Made by a program: the position numbers and the translations under genes. The notes under the pieces were generated by a model. The model searched no databases and was not told where the DNA came from. It was given only the letters and a program-made list of their open reading frames with translations. From contig NC_083388.1 of assembly GCF_031755915.1 (NCBI RefSeq), positions 8,927,001 to 8,991,000 on the forward strand: a DNA stretch of 64,000 nucleotides, written 5' to 3'. The DNA is from Ziziphus jujuba (lineage: Eukaryota; Streptophyta; Magnoliopsida; Rosales; Rhamnaceae). Below are positions 11,557 through 24,574 of this stretch, one piece after another (the stretch's first letter is position 1; each line of letters starts with the position of its first letter).

Positions 11557-14500
11557 TGTATTTTTTATTTTTATTTTTATTTTTTTTTGTGTGGACAAAA
11601 AAAATGCAGTATAATTTGCAAACCAATGTTTTAATAATAGAATTAAAAAAAAAAGGAGTATATTTTTGTAAGCATTGTTATTATATTATATACTGATGAT
11701 ATATAATATTATGCATAGTAGCTTTGATTTTGATATTAAATTCTTGTCTTTTTGATGTGTTACCTACCATCACATGACATATGGTATCATATATATATAT
11801 ATATATATATATATTTGATACCAATGATAAGCGGTAACAAATTGCACTTTTATAATTAATAATTAACACATAAAATTGTTTGAAATTTCATACATAAATA
11901 CATTAAAATAAAATAAAATTAGATAAATCGGTGAAAACTAAGTACCAAAAATACTAATCATCGAAATGGAAAAAAATATTAATGCTTGAGATAGACTTAT
12001 ATTATTTTTCCAATCTAGTGGCTTTAATAAAGTATCATAATTTGAATATCCATCCCGATCCCGGTATTAAGAAAAGTCACTATTAATTTCACTATATGTC
12101 CGAATTATTACTCATATATATATATATATATATCTTTTATATATATATATATATCTTTTGTTTCAGCATAAAATAAATAAAGGACAGGTTTTATATAATC
12201 TTAACTATAATTATATATAATTCTTATTCAATAGGCATTATTGGATATATCTAGATTTAAAGGCTAAAATGATTTGTCAAATCTCATTGTTAAACAAGTT
12301 ATAGGAAAGAACTAATTCTCTCATCAAATTGACAATCTCTCATGTGCTACCTAGCAATGGATGCTCCTGTATATGCTCATCGCACCAGCTGACAAAAAAC
12401 TTGTAGTATTGAATCTATCTAATGCCCCTCACATCCACACCCTCGAGGTCGTTGGTTGGAATCAAATTCTTTCTCCCCATCCTTGGTTACTGAGTACTGA
12501 AGAGACCCAAGTTACCGCTTACATCACCCATCTGCATTGGCGCATATATAGCTAGCTAATATCTTTTCTGTTGGGGTCAGGCCAAGCTGTATGGTTTTCG
12601 AGAAATAGTACGTAGCATGCCAGCTTTCATTTGTATCAAATCCGAATCCTGTCAAGACATAAAATCAACTTTCAAATATAGATCGATATATGATAAGAAT
12701 CTGAATGTGTATAATATATATATATATATATATATATCCAAACGCAAAATTACACATCATATGATTTGCAACTGCATGATTGAATCAGAAAATAAAGGTT
12801 GAAGTGTGTAACACAAAAATGCATCTTCATATTTAATACAGAAATTGAAAAGGAAAAAAATAAGGGAAGAAGAAAATAATTGCAGCTTAATATGAAATTG
12901 GTCTTACCATTATTGAAGATGCTTATTACACACATGCGATCACAGTTTTGTTAAATGCTCGGGAATGGGACTGCAAGATTAAGTTTTTAATGGAGACAAC
13001 ATTAACTATCCTGCACAAACCATAGTCGGACTTTCTTATTACATGTTTCCATAAATAAAAAATAAATAAAAAATTCTAAAATTTTTTAGAATGCATATGT
13101 ACATGTTAAATATATCGTATTTTTCGTTTCCAAACTCCATCATATAAGCATATATGGTTTTAAAGAAGGTATACAAAATTTAAATTCTGAAAGTCAAAGA
13201 ACGATTACGTGACACATTTGCTTCTTTTATATTACAATGCGTATCCATACGCCCTGCACCACATGAAAAAAACACAGTCTCAATACTCACCTGTCAACCG
13301 ATCTGAGGCAAAACAACTGTCGTTTTCGAAACAAAAGCCTAAAAAAAACAAATAACAAAAAGCTTTTTATTTATTCTTTTTCAACAAAACTTTTGTTCCA
13401 TAAACTCTAGCTTGAATGGTTTAAAATTCCTTGATTTTCTATTAAGATAAACTCATAGCATTATTCTCTCCTATGTTTATTCCAGGACTACTCTTGATGT
13501 ATATATTGGAAAATTTCCACAATTTTGCACCATACATCAAATAATATTGTCACCTAGTCCCTCCATGATTCCATCAGATTATAAACCAGCATAGAATTCA
13601 ATTTGTTCACAAAGAAATATATATATATATATATACACACACATAAATATACATGTATATTTGGTTGATTATTTTACTATATATCTTCCAACAATTTTAA
13701 ATTCCCCAGTGGTAAGAAGTTTTCCAATAAAAACTTATAGATTAATCTCCCTAAAAGAATAGAAAGTACTTTAATTATATATGGTTTAACAAATAGTCAT
13801 TAACCTTTATTGTTAAATGTTAATAGACAGCTAGCTTAAAGAAAACTTTAAGTTCTAGAGCAAAACATAAAACATCAGATTCCTGACATATTTGGGTACA
13901 TATATACATATTAATAAAGTCTTTTGCAAAGAAAAGAACCAAACAAAACAGCAGAGCTCCAAATATTAATATGCTTTTATATATAATATTAATGTACGAA
14001 ATGAATTATTTAAATAGCGATGAACTGTGAACATACCAGCCTGGGAAAATTTTGGCAGTATTTTCATAACCAATAGCCCATAGTTTTACATGCATGACCT
14101 CAATTTATTCCCTGATCAAAAAAGAACCTGTAAACTAGATAAGGATGTACATGAATAATGGATTGCTTTGTTATTACTAAGTAAACCGGAATTAATGAAA
14201 CTCAAAACCTTAATACAAGTACCAGTATACATACTAAACGTATTCATCAAAAAAAGAAGATAATATATATATATATATATAATATGAAAGATTAGTCCGT
14301 CCGGCCCTCGTGCACGCATATTCCCTCGGGAAATGAGAAGATTTTATCACTTCTCTTGATGGAAGCTTTCAAACATGGCCTAAAATTTACCAAATAAGAA
14401 AAGAGCCTTAAAACTCTGAAATAGAGATACAAGCATGTATATATATATACAATATTGCATTACGATTAAATTGATTTTTCAGGTTAATTGATAAAAAAGA

Positions 14501-14630
14501 ACATGGTTAATTAATATTTGCAATTATCAGATTTGACCAACAACAAATAATAGCAAATCAAAACTTGGAAACAAAGTATACCATATTATAGTAACTTTTG
14601 GAGATGAGAAAGAAAAAAGAAATGTATAGT

Positions 14631-14700
14631 TCCCTTTTAAAGTGACAAAGCTGAAACATCCTTACTCCCTTTTAAAGTGACAAAGCTGAAACATCCTTAC
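14631..14700. repeat. Perfect 35-bp tandem duplication beside MIR172
   Basis: A 35-bp unit starting TCCCTTTTAAAGTGACAAAG is repeated exactly at 14631-14665 and 14666-14700. It lies about 120 bp past the precursor on its 3' side, so it may be within the primary miR172 transcript. Confidence 0.9.
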
Positions 14701-14821
14701 ATTGGTAGCGCCTTTTGCCTCTTCTCCTTTCTTCTTCTTCAAAAAACTGAAAATATATATATATATATATATATATATGGGGTTTATATATTTGGAATTT
14801 ATGTGAGAAGTAACAGGGAGA

Positions 14822-14990
14822 CATAGTCATATATTTGCTGATGCAGCATCATCAAGATTCCCATCTGAAAGGAACCTTTCGAGCAAAAGAGAGAGAAATC
14901 GTCCTCTTTCCACTACTACTCAATTTAAGCTCTCCTTAATAAAGTATGTGAATCCTGATGATGCCGCATCCGAAAATACTGACTGATCAA
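14822..14990 (-). ncRNA. MIR172: MIR172 microRNA precursor (miR172e-like)
   Basis: The minus strand of 14841-14861 reads G followed by GAATCTTGATGATGCTGCAT, which is the miR172e-type mature sequence, on the 3' arm as expected. The minus strand of 14947-14967 gives the star strand (GCGGCATCATCAGGATTCAC plus A). The two pair over 18 of 19 positions (two G:U wobbles, one mismatch at mature base 1) and leave 2-nt 3' overhangs at both ends, the DCL1 product geometry. The loop between the arms is 85 nt, and the stem extends below the duplex (a GTCAGTATTT part facing AAATATATGAC). miR172 represses AP2/TOE-type transcription factors and so controls phase change, flowering time and floral identity. 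The duplex sequence is read directly; the precursor ends are approximate. Confidence 0.95.
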
Positions 14991-17033
14991 TAGCCAGCTT
15001 TGAGATCTTCCCCATGCAAATCAACCATATATAAAACAAAAACAAAAGCAAATAAAAAGAACCCTAACCCTAAAAAGAAGATATATCTATCTCCCCCATG
15101 AAGTAAAAAGAAAAGGAGAAAAAATAAGACCCAAAAAAAAAGAAAAAATCCAAATGAAACCCACATCCTAATAAATCCAGATTGAAAAAATACTAATCAC
15201 CCAAAAAAAATAAGACAGAGAGAGAGGCTAGAATAAACAAGCAGGTTATATGATCCTATCTAGCAAAGCTTAGGATTCAAGAGAAAGAAAGAAGAGAGGA
15301 AATGAAAGATTAGGATATTTATTATTTGTGACAAAAGAAGATGAAATTGGAAAATCAATATCTTGGGTTGGGATATATATTGGATGAGGATATCCAATAT
15401 ACATATATATATATATATATATCCTAATCTTTAAGAGAGTATAGTACTCTATACAACGGAAGAGAATATTATAGCAAATTAAAATAACCTGAGAAAGTCA
15501 GATCAAGGCTGAGAAAGTGGGTAAACAGGTGTCCAAAGAGAAACTTGTTAGTAACATCCAACTATAATTTTTTTTTTTTTAAAACAAAAAAGGAAAAAGG
15601 GAAAAAGCAGAGGGGGTTTTTGAGGCAGATAAAAATGGTGGGTAATAATGCTGGGAAGTCAGGCAAACAAAGCATTTTGGTATATGGTATTATATACAAA
15701 GCCATATCCTCAGGCTTTTTTCATGTGGGAGGATCTGACAAAACTCAGCCAAATGTTGATATCCTTCCCCAGATCGAATAAAAGGGGTTTTTTTTCATAG
15801 TACACCTGAGCCGCCTAAAGTTTAGGCACTCCTTTTTCTTTTGGGGTGAAGGTGGACCTGGATTCTCTTTACACCTCTATACATATATATATATATATAT
15901 ACATACATATATAAAATTCAAAATATTCAATTTAAATCTTTTTTTAATATTTTGAATTCTTTTTTTTTCTTTTTTTCTTTTTTGTGAAAAGTATTTAATT
16001 TAATTCAATCTACTTACTGCTCCATGAGATATTTTTTAAATTATTCCTGGACATTAATTTAATCCATTTCTCTTGTGTCATGATCAGGCCCCTCTCCCAA
16101 AGGTAGTGGGCTGGTCGATGCACTTTAGTGGTTGATTGGCCGTTAGATTACGTTCATATGTGGGACACACATGAACCATAATGGTAGGTTAGTTTAAATG
16201 TCAAATATGAGTTTTCATAGTATTATTTCTAGTTTACAAATTTGTTCTGCTTCTTATACCAATTGGAATATCCCAATAAAAATAGTATTTTCATCATGAT
16301 CAATAATAATTTAAAAAAAAAATGTCTTTGTCACTAATCTATTCGTATAGAAATTTGGATTCCAACTATTTGTCTCAATCAATATTAAAAATTTCTTCCA
16401 AATACGGTTATGTTCTTTTTTTTTTTTAACTTTGAATATCTTATTTATGTTCATAGATTAGGTTAAATGGTAAAACTAGTGAAAATAATTTTAGATCCAC
16501 ATTTTTATTTTTGATCAGTTGACTTAGGTGAGATTCCCCCTCTTCCATTAGTTGTAATAAGTTTAATATTGTCAAAAGAGAAAAATTAACATCTTATTTA
16601 ATGATCATTTTTTTTTTATTTCTAATCCTAAAATATGTTTTTCATTTAGAGTTGCTTATTAATAAGATCATGTATACACTTTTTAATGTGTGCTAATGAA
16701 GAATTAGAGAAAGAATGCCCCGTATATATAATACGAATTTCGTTTTTTTTTTTTTTTTTTTTCACGTCATAAAGTCGATGAATTAGACAAAGAATGCCTC
16801 GTATAATATGAACTTCGTTTATTTTTTCTTTTTTCTTTTTTTTTCCAAATGGATATAAGGTTTAATATGTCATAAGGTTGAAAAAGATAAATTAAAAAAG
16901 ATTCCATAAAATTATAGCATATTGCCTTTAAACTTTAGTCCTCAAAAAAGTGACAAGTACAAAAACTTTGTAAAATAAGCAGTTGAACAGTTGGTTTTAG
17001 ATGTCAACAAGAGAAAAATAAGAAATATTAAAG

Positions 17034-17064
<31 letters not shown>

Positions 17065-19648
17065 TAAACAACTTTGAAAATCCTACCTTCAATACAACAA
17101 CAAAAACCACTCTCTTTTCTTTACTATCTCGCTAAAATCTTACAAAATTCCAAAACCATAAACTTTTAATCTCAAATGGAGTTCTGTAGTCTAGGATGGG
17201 ATAAGTTCCCGTGACCAGACATTGGACATACACGGCAGAAAATTGGTATCCCATCAACCTTAAACAAATGAGTACTCAATTATTCTGCAATATTATATTC
17301 TCACACTAATAATAATAATAATAATAAGTTTTAAGTGAGTCCTAGAATACACAATATATATTAATAATAATAATAAGTTTTTTATTTTATTTTAAGTGAG
17401 TACTAGAATATATAATATGTATTAATAATGACAAAAGATTTTTGGCATGGACAATAAGCAATATTTGGACAGGCATCAAACCTCGTCCAAGTTGGGAGAA
17501 AAAAGGTACTTGAAAAATGGGGTGCAAGTGGGATTAAGATAAACTTTATTTATTTAATTTTTTTTTTGGAGAAAGGATTAAGATAAACTTAATGATGAAA
17601 ATTGTTTGATTTGGCCGTATATATAATCATTGATTAATTTGCAGCTAGCGGCAACGTGTTGTGTACGTGTAAAGGAAAGGATATCTAGGAAGTAAACCAG
17701 CTTTTGCTGATTAGCCTTTTTTTTTTTTTTTTTTCTTTTAATTTAACATTTGGGAATCAGCTTAATCAGTGTAATTAGAGGCAACTTAATTATCCTCCCA
17801 AACGTCTAATGAAGATATTTAAGAAAGAAAAGATGAGTGAGGAGTGACGCACTTTGGTTTGCTGTGGCTTATCACCAATCAGTAAGATAAATCACAACCG
17901 CCACTATCATGCTTCAATCTTGTAATAATTATTTTGTATGTATATATATATATACATATATATAATCTGTCCAAATATGTTCCTATTTTATATACAAATC
18001 ACAATGAATCAGTCATATATTGAATGATAATTAAAGTAATCATATTTTAATTAATAATTTAAAATTAAAAATTTAATTGAGCAAATGATAACTCTTAACA
18101 CTTATCATATAATTAATTATATCATATATGCTTTCGAACGTATGTTAGGTGAACAGTTTTCCAACATATTAAAAGTGTATATATATACGTATATATGGAT
18201 TGGATGCCTATTACAGTTTTTAAATTGTGTAATAAAATATGGGGCCCTACCAAAATTTTATAATAAAATATACTTTTTGTCTAACTTGTATTTTATGATA
18301 AAGGGATGAGATGTAATAAATCTATTTCTAGATTAATCAGTTTGATGTGTAATAAGGGAATCTAACATTGTTTTATAAGGAATAATAAGAATGAGAAGAT
18401 TTTTATATTATACGGTTCCTCTTCTTTATTTTATTTATTTATTTTTGGTTTTGTTTTTTTAGAAATATGAGAACCGATGGAAAAAAGTCTGAACTACTAC
18501 CAACTGACCAATGGCAGATCCATGCTGTGGTTAGTGGGGGCAAATTGGTTGAAAGGTGTTTAGATTTTGTTTGAAAGTTGAAACATTTGTAGGGATTCTC
18601 GGGGCCCCTACCTAGTAGAGGACAATAAAACCATCAATTTATCGAAATATGTGGTGGAGGAAATTGTAACTATCGGATGATAGATTAAATTTTGACAATT
18701 TTTTTTAATAATGTATAACTTAATAATATGACCAAAAAACAAAAAAAAAATAAAATAAAATGTAGGGTTTGGGTTTTTTAGGATACTTAGGTTGCCACGT
18801 ACTCTACTCCCTTCCACTTTCATTTTCATTTTCATAGCCATAGCCATCCATCTATCAAATCAAATCCTCTTTTCTTATGTATTTATCATTAAAAAAAATA
18901 ATAAATCCTCTTTCCTAATTTTCCTTCGAATTTATAGTTTGTAAAATGTAATTCCTCTCAGAAGGAGAACCAATAAAAAATAAAATAAAATAAAATTGCT
19001 TGACCAATTGCTAAAGAAAAAAACAAAGGATTCTGGTTTATAGAACTTGATTGTTGATGGAAACGGAATTTTTTTTGTTTTTTTTTTTTTTTGACGTGTT
19101 CTTTTTCGTTGCTAAATCATTTCTAATGTCCAAAAAATAAACAGTAATTTTTATATTGAATAGAGAGACAGAGGCCCGTCCAAGTACAATATGAGGACTC
19201 TTGGACCAAGTTAGACCCAAGACGTAGGTTCAATAAACTGGATCAAAGCCCAATTCAAGCCCAGCTCAAAAAGTACATTTACGTTACATTAGTACCGATT
19301 TCCAAGCTTTATAAAAGGCCGAGAATACAATATTACAAACCCATTTGATTTGCGAAACACAAACCCACAAAACTGAACCCTACCCTAATATAATACAACA
19401 CCACTGACCAACATTCCTTTCCTCCCATTTTTGCCCCTTCCCAAATCAAAAATACCTATACATAATTCCCCCAAAAAAAAAAACAACTTCCTTAGTCCTT
19501 ACATGAAATTCCCACCGTATTGCTCATATAAAATTGACCCAACCAAAAACAAAACCTAAGTCAATCAGCAGCAATTCTCACAAATTAATTAAAAAAAAAA
19601 AAAATTCAAAATCAAAAGCCCCCATTTCTACTAATTTTCCGATCCTAT
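14991..19648. other. Upstream flank of MIR172 and intergenic region
   Basis: 15000-15800 probably holds the promoter and leader of the miR172 primary transcript: pyrimidine-rich minus-strand stretches and a possible TATA tract near 15400 are seen, but no start can be fixed. The rest is AT-rich, with long poly(T) tracts (16743-16762, 17717-17734), a duplicated segment of about 100 bp near 16690-16830, and a repeated AATAATAATAAG...AAGTGAGT.CTAGAATA unit near 17310-17430. No gene was recognised. Confidence 0.5.
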
Positions 19649-19858
19649 TCACCTATGAGCCACTGTAAAGAGCAACTCCAAGTCAGGTGCCTGAAAATAC
19701 CCATTCGGCGGCGGGACCCGCTTCTTTCCTATCATCAACGGCTTCTTCCTCGGAGGTGGCGGCGGTGTCGGTCCCACCTGAATCCGATACGCGTCCCTTG
19801 TCGGCGTAGAGCAACCCTCCTCGACCTCTTCATAGCCCATTTCCATATCCATCTCCAT
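19649..19858 (-). CDS. SIAMESE-RELATED (SMR) cyclin-dependent kinase inhibitor
   Basis: Single-exon gene of 69 residues. It shows the SMR family order: an acidic N-terminus (residues 1-15), [12 protein letters not shown] (15-26), a proline run with basic residues PPPPPRKKP (32-40), [13 protein letters not shown] (44-56), and the C-terminal PDLELLF cyclin-binding-like segment (58-64). This layout is closest in my memory to the SMR4/SMR8 type. SMR proteins bind CDK-cyclin complexes in the nucleus, block mitosis and promote endoreduplication or stress-induced arrest. One oddity is that the usual Arg-Ile-Pro of the first motif reads Arg-Ile-Gln. The frame is open a little upstream, but 19858 is its first ATG; several in-frame Met codons follow closely. 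A TATA box near 20020 supports a short leader. Confidence 0.9.
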   Translation of the reverse strand: MEMDMEMGYEEVEEGCSTPTRDAYRIQVGPTPPPPPRKKPLMIGKKRVPPPNGYFQAPDLELLFTVAHR

Positions 19859-19945
19859 CACTTTTGAAAAAGCGAACAAAACTATGTATATATATATATA
19901 TATATATTATGAATTCGTTTGGCTTGGTTAGCAAGAAAGAGAAAG

Positions 19946-19958
19946 CTTACTTAGGAAG
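19946..19958. promoter_or_regulatory. CTT(N7)AAG palindrome, SOG1-type site
   Basis: The sequence CTTACTTAGGAAG fits the CTT-N7-AAG consensus bound by the DNA-damage transcription factor SOG1, and the flanks extend it to AGCTT-N7-AAGCT. It sits about 90 bp upstream of the SMR start codon, in the probable leader. SMR genes are known direct SOG1 targets in Arabidopsis. A six-base match is expected by chance about once in 4 kb, so function is inference. Confidence 0.45.
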
Positions 19959-19976
19959 CTAATTGTAAGAGTGAAT

Positions 19977-20007
<31 letters not shown>

Positions 20008-20013
20008 TTCGAA

Positions 20014-20026
20014 TTTTATAAATAGA
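20014..20026 (-). promoter_or_regulatory. Probable TATA box of the SMR gene
   Basis: The minus strand reads CTATTTATAAAAT here, followed downstream by a (CT)n tract (19979-20003), a typical plant core-promoter arrangement. The start codon lies about 155 bp further on. Confidence 0.6.
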
Positions 20027-20152
20027 AAGAGAGTGGTGGAATTTGGGAAGGAATATTGGGGGATGTTCTGGAAGTCGGTGGTAGGAGGGGAAGTGAGAGG
20101 GTTGTGGAATTTTCGCGGTTGTGATAGGGACACCTAAGCATCTTACGGTTTC

Positions 20153-20202
20153 TACGTGGCGCTAAACCGTTGCACTTCCATCTACGTGGATCAACACGTG
20201 GC
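20153..20202. promoter_or_regulatory. Cluster of three ACGTGG (ABRE-type) elements
   Basis: TACGTGGC (20153-20160), TACGTGGA (20183-20190) and ACACGTGGC (20194-20202) fall within 50 bp, 130-180 bp upstream of the SMR TATA box. Two match the PyACGTGGC consensus for ABA-responsive elements bound by bZIP factors. Grouping of ABREs is usually needed for ABA response, so this is a reasonable regulatory candidate. Confidence 0.5.
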
Positions 20203-20259
20203 ATTACCTCCATTGTTCCTGCTTCCCTTTTTTTTATTTTTTTGAGCGCATTTTCAAAT

Positions 20260-20288
20260 ATTGGCGCCAATTTTAAAAGCGCGGGAAA
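20260..20288. promoter_or_regulatory. E2F-type sites upstream of SMR
   Basis: ATTGGCGCCAAT at 20260-20271 is a perfect 12-bp palindrome containing the E2F consensus WTTSSCSS on both strands. GCGGGAAA at 20281-20288 is a further match on the minus strand (TTTCCCGC). They lie about 240-270 bp upstream of the SMR TATA box. E2F control of a CDK inhibitor is plausible but not shown by sequence alone. Confidence 0.5.
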
Positions 20289-23200
20289 GCATCTGTGCCA
20301 CAAGTTTCAGAGTTTTAAATCCTGCCTCCAGTTGTGGGGTTCAAACTGGACCCCCAACCGGAACGGACGGTTAGATGAGCGTCTGGGTTTTTGATCGACG
20401 GTCCGCATTTGCTCAAAAGTACTGTCCACTGCCTTCCACTGCCGCCAACCAAATTTATTTATTATTATTATTATTTTTTTAAGTAGTCCAGGCCGCCGAC
20501 CTAATATTATTGACAGCAATCGCAGGAAAACAAATCTTGGGTAGCTGTTCATTTACAAGGATTTTATTTTATTATTTTTTTTGTAATATGAAAAATATAT
20601 ATTTTATGCGCTTTATTGCTTTAAAGTATAATTTATAATTGTGTCATATAAACAAAAAATAAATAAATAAATAAACATATTCCTTCCATGAAAGAATCCC
20701 TCTAAGCCAATATCCAAGTGACAAAAGTCTATCTCTCCTTCCACAAAAATATATTTTGAGTTGGAATCTCTTTTTATCTCAATATTCAATAATATATACT
20801 TTATTTATTTACTCATTTATTTAATAGGGGATGCATTTTTTTACATTAAGGTGGAGAATTATTTATCAACATCTTAGAAGATGCTTTCCCTCAATTCCTT
20901 GAACCAATCACATTATTGATGGTGTTTATTTATTTATTCTGGGACGCGCTATAGTGTTCATTATGAATCATTTCAATTGTGAAAGAGGAAAAAATAATTT
21001 TGATTGCAATATCACAGCACTTACAAGCTAATATGCAAAAATAAAATATAATTGCGTGGTTTAGTTTAGACCTGCGGAGTACCTTTTTTATTTTATTTTA
21101 TTTCTTTTAAAATCAAAAATAAATTTGGTCATGTTTTTCAAAATATTATTTTAAAAATAAAAAATAAAAAACTATTTTTATTTATTTTATAAAAACAAAG
21201 GGTGTTTGAAAACAATTTGTAAATTAAAAAACAGAAAACAAAAAATATCGTTTTAATGTTTTCTAAATTTTATTTTATTTTAATTTATTTTTTAAAACTA
21301 TATTTAAAAATTAATAACCAAACGGATTTATTTTTATTTATAAAATAAAAAATTATTTTAAAATCAATTGACCAAATAAATTTCCAGGAGGAGAAACCCA
21401 TCACATCTCTCACATGTGTATGCTCCAAAAATTGTTACCAAAAGCCCACCAAGCTTGCGAACTCCTATGAGTGAGCACGATCCATATCTACAGTGACTAA
21501 GCATGGCCTTTTGAGCCCAAGCCCAAAACTAAAATCACTGGCTTAAGCTTTTCGGGAGGATGTATACATACAGCTCGTAAACCCCGAGGACTTTGAAGTT
21601 TATCTCAATGTTTTGCTTCCCCGTTTTTCTTTCTTTTTTTTTTTTTTTTTTTTTGTTGTAATTATTAATTTTATATATTTACTACTTGTTCTTATCCATT
21701 AAAATATGAAAATTCGTGTGCATTTTTATAAAATATAACCATTCAAACATATAGAGTTTATCTCTTTTTTTGACATTATTCTTTTGCCTGATATTCCATT
21801 TCACCATTCTTGTATGCAAAGGATACGTGTCATTCATCTCAAATATGCATGTTTAATATCAAGTTGACAAAAAAATAGTTTAATGCTACTGTTCCTTTCA
21901 TGGTATTCCAGCAATATCAAATTGACCAAAAAAATTAACGTAGACTTTTACATTTATTAATTTATTCCATTTTTCAATATTGATTTAAGTACTAGCATGA
22001 CGTGATTCCAACCATTGATTTCAAAAATAGACAGCTAGAAATCAATCAATAAATACTAGTGTTTGCGACACATTCTAATAATATTTAGAGTCATTCTCAA
22101 GATTTAATTATATATAAGCTTTAATTATATAAGGGATTTCCACCTTTGTAGTTAGTTGATTTGGATAGATAAAATGAGTTTAGGTGGGCTTAATCTATAG
22201 TATTTGTTGTGTTCTACCCTCGTTTAATTTATAAGAGAGGATCTCTCACTACGGAATTGTTATACATTTAATCCAATTTTAATATTATTTTAGAGTTATA
22301 CCCTTTTGGAAACAATTTAACAGTTTTTATATGCTATGCCACCAAAAAAAAAAAATGCCACCAAAAAAAAAAAAAAAAAAATTGTGTCAAAGTTGTAATT
22401 TGGTAGCAATCACACTAATAATCCAAACTAAGAGATAGGAATAAATGACTTTTTGGTCACCAGCTTCGCCATAACTGAAGAAGTCAAAATATAATACATA
22501 GGATACAGAATATATATTTGATACCAAATTGTTTATCACTTGCTCAGGTAATATGGCAAAACAATGTATGCTATTATTTTTATTGACTTATATTTTGTTT
22601 CATTTATTTATTTAAAGTTTGTTTTATTCATATTTAAATTGTATTGACAAACCAGTTTATTAGTAAACCCTTTCCATCGACATTTTTGAATTTATGGGCT
22701 CAAGTCATGCCCCTTTCTTTGTAGTTTGTAATATATTGTAATATTCTAACAAAATATAATTATTTATATAGGTTATATTAATTTTTCAACTAATAAAACA
22801 ATAATATGTCACATTTATTACATCATTTGGTAAACAACTATGTCTACCACAATTGTTTTCTAAAAGGCTATGACGATATATCTTTTTTTTTTCCATGATT
22901 CTTCTTCTAAAAAATACCTATACATGGTAAACAAAGAACAATGGCCAACTCAATGTAAGTTTAGGTACACGCATCTTATCAAATGTGAAATGCATCTTGG
23001 CCCGCTACCCGTTCTAACTTGTTTAGCCAACGCACCTAGAAAAGGATCTTTTGTCTTTTTTTTTTTTTTAATCATTAATGTCTCCAATCATGAATCATAT
23101 TCGATGGTTGATGGGTGATGACTCTTGTATTTTAAAAGGAATGAATTATATGCATGTATTAGTCAAACGATTTTTTTAGGAATTTGAACGTTTGATCATT

Positions 23201-24574
23201 ATAGCTTATCATTAAACTGCCCCTAAATGGTAATTTTGCTTGTTAATGTGAAGAGACACAAAATCATGTATAGTTTTATGTTATAAGTGTTGATATAGTT
23301 GCATTTGCATTCATAGAATATATTTATTGATGCTCGAAGTACCAAGTTGTTTACTAAGGTGACAAAAATGATGTGTTTATTATTTTATTGATTTGAACAA
23401 GATAATATAACTTAAATATAGATAAATTAACCTTCAATCAGGAGAAAAACTTAGATACAACGCTATATGCAATTTTTTTTTCCTTTAATGAGATAATTGA
23501 AAATAAATATAAAATAATAAAACAATAATTAAATAAATATAAAACAATATTGATTTTTATAATTAAAATTTTAAAAATGATTTTTTTAATAATAATCATT
23601 TAAATTATCACTTGATTGATACATCCTATTAGTAATCATTTATTAGTGGTGATAAATAGTAATTTATTTAAAAATTCTATCTTTAGAAATTAAATAAAAA
23701 AATCTTCTAGAAATTTTTTATATATACATATATATTTAGAAATATTACATTGTTTATACACTCCCTGCCACCATTTGAAAATACCGGCTCCTTCCTCGTC
23801 TATAACTACCGTACATCCAGAGATGGAGCTATACACCCAGCCTCAATTTTTTTTTTTGTTTATAATTTGTATAGGTATTTGTTTTAATTTTATATAAGTA
23901 TATTTCAAAGATTCAAAAAGTTGGATGTGGAAATTATAAAACGTTATCAATTCTTTTAAAGAAAAATTAAATTAGTAGTTTTAAGTTAGAATCTACTATT
24001 TTGAGAGGTAAAAATGAATTAAGGATTGAGAGATGATTTTGAAGAATTAATGGCTAATTGAATGATTGAAAATTGATTTGTGCATTAGGGTTTATTATTT
24101 AATCAGAAATTAATTTAATTTTATTGTAGATTTTAAATCATTCAATATCTGTTATAAATTATGTTTCTTTCATGGATATTTTTATATGAAAAAAATAAAA
24201 AAGAATGTAACAAACTTTGAAGGATCCAATGTTACCGTTCATCAAAAAAAATAAAATAAAATAAAATTAGAATAATAAATAAAAAAGAGTTACAATCATT
24301 AATAAACCAAATAGTGTTTTATTTTATTTTTTTATTTTTATTTATACATACATACCTACACACGTATATATATATATATATATATATATATTTAAATTAT
24401 TGTATTACAACCTTTTGTTAAGTGTCAATTTTCGACTGTAAAATTTTATTTGTAACGTGGAAGTTCAGTGCAAATTTTGTACAAGCTATCCTATTTTTAC
24501 GTCCCTGGCTACGTCCCTGCATACATCATCAATGCAAGCTAATATAATCACGTAACAGTGAGTACTACAGCATC

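Larger units (their letters stand above)
7100..14820. other. Intergenic region, no gene recognised
   Basis: AT-rich sequence with many (AT)n tracts. It holds a GC-richer, promoter-like patch with a TATAAAA-like element near 10399 (about 10150-10450), a tandem duplication at 11275-11556, an orphan exon-like frame near 8726-8787, and a perfect 35-bp tandem duplication at 14631-14700. No frame resembles a known protein. Confidence 0.55.

Noticed and set aside
12355..12560. GC-richer stretch with an imperfect B-box (GGTTGGAATC), possible SINE
   Set aside because: No matching A-box, tail or target duplication was found.
20016..20552. Several open frames upstream of SMR
   Set aside because: They overlap the promoter elements and simple repeats on both strands and have no family resemblance.
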